A DNA stretch of 64,000 nt from Tenrec ecaudatus (lineage: Eukaryota; Chordata; Mammalia; Afrosoricida; Tenrecidae): contig NC_134536.1 in NCBI RefSeq assembly GCF_050624435.1, forward strand, positions 130,394,758 through 130,458,757. Reading direction: 5' to 3'. This document shows positions 61,776-64,000 of this stretch, piece by piece. How positions within the stretch are numbered: position 1 is the first letter of the stretch; every line of letters begins with the position of its first letter. Made by a program: the position numbers and the translations under genes. The notes under the pieces were generated by a model. The model was not told the DNA's origin. It made no database searches and saw only the letters and a program-made list of their open reading frames with translations.

Positions 61776-63479
61776 GGGGCTGGCAAATGGCAAGCTGTGA
61801 ACAAATGTCCCTTTAATGAGTCACCTTTCTTCCAAAGGACGTGGACAGGCCCTGGCAGAGCCTCTCTGTCACCTTCCTGCTGGGCCCTCTGTCCCAACCT
61901 CAGGGCCTGGCACAGCGTTGGGCACACGGAGTAAGTGATGGGATACACGGGCGAGAATAGTTCAGAGGTCATCAAACCTTGTTCGGACGACAGCACTGGG
62001 GGTGAGTGGCTGGCCTGTGGGCAGTCTTTGCTTTCTGACCTTTGGCCCTGGGAGGGGCTGGCTGCGATAGCTGTTCTCCATGCCCACCTCTCTGGTTATT
62101 GAGGGCCTCTGTAACCCGGAGAGCAGAAGTAGATGGCTCTACGGAACAGAATGTCTCCTCACACTTCTGGGGGATGGAAATTCCAATCAGGGCCTGCACA
62201 GGTGGATCCACTGAGTAGTGGTAGCCATGAGTTCCTGGGTTCCTTGGCTTATAGAGGGCCCTCCCAAGGGATCTGTCTCCCCTCTGTGGGTCTTTGCTTT
62301 CTAGGCTTTTTTTATAACTCCGAAGTGACTGGGTCTAGGACTCACCCTCCACTGGTGATCGTGTCATTACCGTAACAAAAGAAGACTTCCACTTCCAGGC
62401 AGCAGCATATCCAGGAAGTGAGCACATTAGGGGGGGTTTAGTTCAACCCCTCACAGGGCTTCTCTGAAGCCCCTTTCGCTTTGCTCAGCACAAAGCCAAG
62501 GCGTGTCCTTTGTCTAGCATCACCTTCCTGTCACCCTGGTTTGAAGGGAGTCCTGACTTGGAGCTCTCTCCTTTCCCTCCTTCCAGTTATCTGTTCTCAG
62601 GAGTGTCCTCTGCTCCACCCCCACCCCATCTTTCTCTCCTCGGGTCTCAGCTCTCCCCTCCAGGGCAGCTGTTCCTGAGGGACTCCTCCCTGAGCATCTT
62701 CCTCCCCCTCCTCCCTGGCTTCTTGTCCCCCGCATGTGAAATCTGGGACTGAGAAGTCCGCTTCTCCATCTGTCCCCTTGCCTGGGGGACCTTTCCCTAA
62801 AGCACTTGGTGGTGCCCTGACCCTTGACCTCTGACTTCTGCGAAAGTGGGAGAAAGGCAACCCAGCTGGACCAAGGGAGTGCCTGATAGGGGCTTTCTGT
62901 CCCCCAGAGACAGGCTATATGCTCCCACGCTGCTCTTCTCCCAGCATCCCAGGCTTGGGGGGAAGGGGCAGGCAAGGTATGGCTCTCTGAGGGTCGCTGA
63001 AGCTCTGCTCCAAAGCCCACCTCCCTCACAGGGCCACCCCCTGCCTCTGAGGATCCCTTCACAGCTGACGTGCCTGCAGGTTATTGCTGCCACCAGGAAG
63101 GGAGGCGTTTGCTGTTGTCCGGGGCCCATTTCCGGAGAGCCCTCTGAGCCAGATGCTGTGCTAGGAGCCAGGTGGAGGCGTGTGTGTTGGGGTAAAATGG
63201 GGTGGGGGTAAGACAAAGGCTGGGGGACTCCCCAAGGGGATGCCAGGCTGCCAGGTCTAGGGCTCGTGGGCAGAGGGTTTGGCAATACCGGTGCGTGGGC
63301 CCGGTTGGAGTGGTATCAGGGCCTGAGCTGGAGCCAGGTCCTGGAGGCAGGTAAACAGGACCCCATGTGCTGGGTGTGGTAAAGAGGACCAGGAGGCGTG
63401 CGGGCCACAACGGGCTATTGTGTGCTCTGGAGTCACCTTCATGTCTGGGCTCCTTCGTTCTCCATCACCCTTCCCCTGG
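61776..63479. other. GC-rich single-copy DNA
   Basis: Nearly 1.7 kb with no repeat I can name. Open frames up to 180 codons (minus strand, 62520-63062) lack recognisable domains. Confidence 0.4.
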
Positions 63480-63590
63480 GTACAAGCGTCACAGTCTCAG
63501 AAACTCACAGGGGACGTTCCGTCCTGTCCTGTAGAGCTGCTGGGAGTCAGCATGGACTTGAGGGCCGTGAGTTCAACTCTGTTGTACCCA
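63480..63590 (+). repeat. AfroSINE, tail half
   Basis: 'caagcgtcacagtctcagaa', 'cgttccgtcctgtcctgtag' and 'gagtcagcatggacttgagg'. Confidence 0.8.
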
Positions 63591-63609
63591 GCATGGTTCA
63601 GAACACTTT

Positions 63610-63725
63610 GGACACATGAAGTCGCGCAATCATTCCCATTTTGAAGATGATGAAATGGAAGCACCGAGAAGTTAAGCAACTTGTCCAGAGTCACACAGTC
63701 ACAGGCACAAAGCGTCTTGGATCCC
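63610..63725 (+). repeat. MIR (ancient mammalian SINE)
   Basis: 'cccattttgaagatgatgaa', 'gagaagttaagcaacttgtc' and 'cagagtcacacagtcacagg' follow the MIR consensus order closely. Confidence 0.85.
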
Positions 63726-64000
63726 AGGCAGTCTGTGGAGTCCCTGTGCTCTGAGCCAGGCCGTAGTGCATGGCGCAGCCCAAATCCTGTACAGACCGGG
63801 TGAAGGAAGGGCAAGGGGAAGGTGGGGCTGAGCCTCGGAAGGAATGGCAAAGGAGAGGAGGGATTAGCTATTGTCCAGCTTCTTCTAGGGCAGGTGTGGA
63901 GACAGCAGGTTTAGCATGCAGAGTCTCAGGGCTGAGGGTCCTGCGGTGTGTTTCCCAAGGGGGAGGCTTGTTTTCCTTGATGAGAGTAAGCAACTTTCTG
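63726..64000. other. single-copy DNA, nothing recognised
   Basis: Unique sequence to the end of the window. Confidence 0.35.

Noticed and set aside
62520-63062. 180-codon minus-strand open frame
   Set aside because: GC-rich composition without recognisable domains; overlapping frames of similar length exist on the other strand.

Overview
The window is mammalian nuclear DNA from an afrotherian. Its commonest repeat, about 35 copies on both strands, is the AfroSINE: a head like 'gagccctggtggc', a box like 'gcagttcgaacccacc' and a tail like 'ctctgtcctatagggtc'. It also carries the afrotherian BovB/RTE LINE and an L1 ending in 'gctttatacaattgatgta'. The AfroSINEs keep a central segment of about 45-50 bp that, from what is known of the family, is deleted in the elephant-hyrax-sea cow (HSP) subfamily. 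I therefore infer a tenrec, golden mole, sengi or aardvark rather than a paenungulate. The mariner and hAT copies fit this but do not decide it.

I find no functional protein-coding gene. Long open frames lie in low-complexity DNA, in CpG-rich DNA or inside transposons. The one host-gene match is a processed LSM4 pseudogene on the minus strand (52038-52985), with a poly(A) tail, an AATAAA signal and a one-base frameshift. No RNA gene appears intact; tRNA-Gly-like pieces belong to a tRNA-headed repeat family or to a short insertion.

Layout. 1-16 kb: sparse repeats, two solo ERVL-type LTRs, and a nearly full-length minus-strand RTE (11023-13612) abutting a plus-strand RTE 3' end. 16.1-17.7 kb: repeat-poor DNA with two AT-rich, homeobox-motif-rich stretches that look like conserved developmental enhancers. 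17.9-31 kb: four AfroSINEs in a row, two mariners (each inside an older repeat), tRNA-Gly-headed composites and a 40-bp tandem array grown inside an RTE fragment. 31-46 kb: mostly minus-strand L1 3' ends, a 198-bp hAT-type MITE with a perfect 8-bp target duplication, a solo LTR with a perfect 5-bp duplication, and a possible tRNA-Gly 5' half. 46-53.5 kb: a nest built on a plus-strand RTE, cut by an ultra-short L1 tail, an L1 with a doubled 3' end, a minus LTR holding two more LTRs, and a hAT element; the LSM4 pseudogene lies beside it. 57.7-60.3 kb: two CpG islands followed by 430 bp of AT-rich, conserved-looking DNA. 60.3-64 kb: mostly single-copy sequence with ancient MIR fragments.

The window therefore reads as intergenic or intronic DNA near a CpG-island gene, possibly a developmental regulator (inference). 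Genomic position, conservation and transcription cannot be judged from this sequence alone. All repeat names rest on recognition of family motifs, not on a database search, and most repeat edges are good to about 10-30 bp unless a target-site duplication fixes them.
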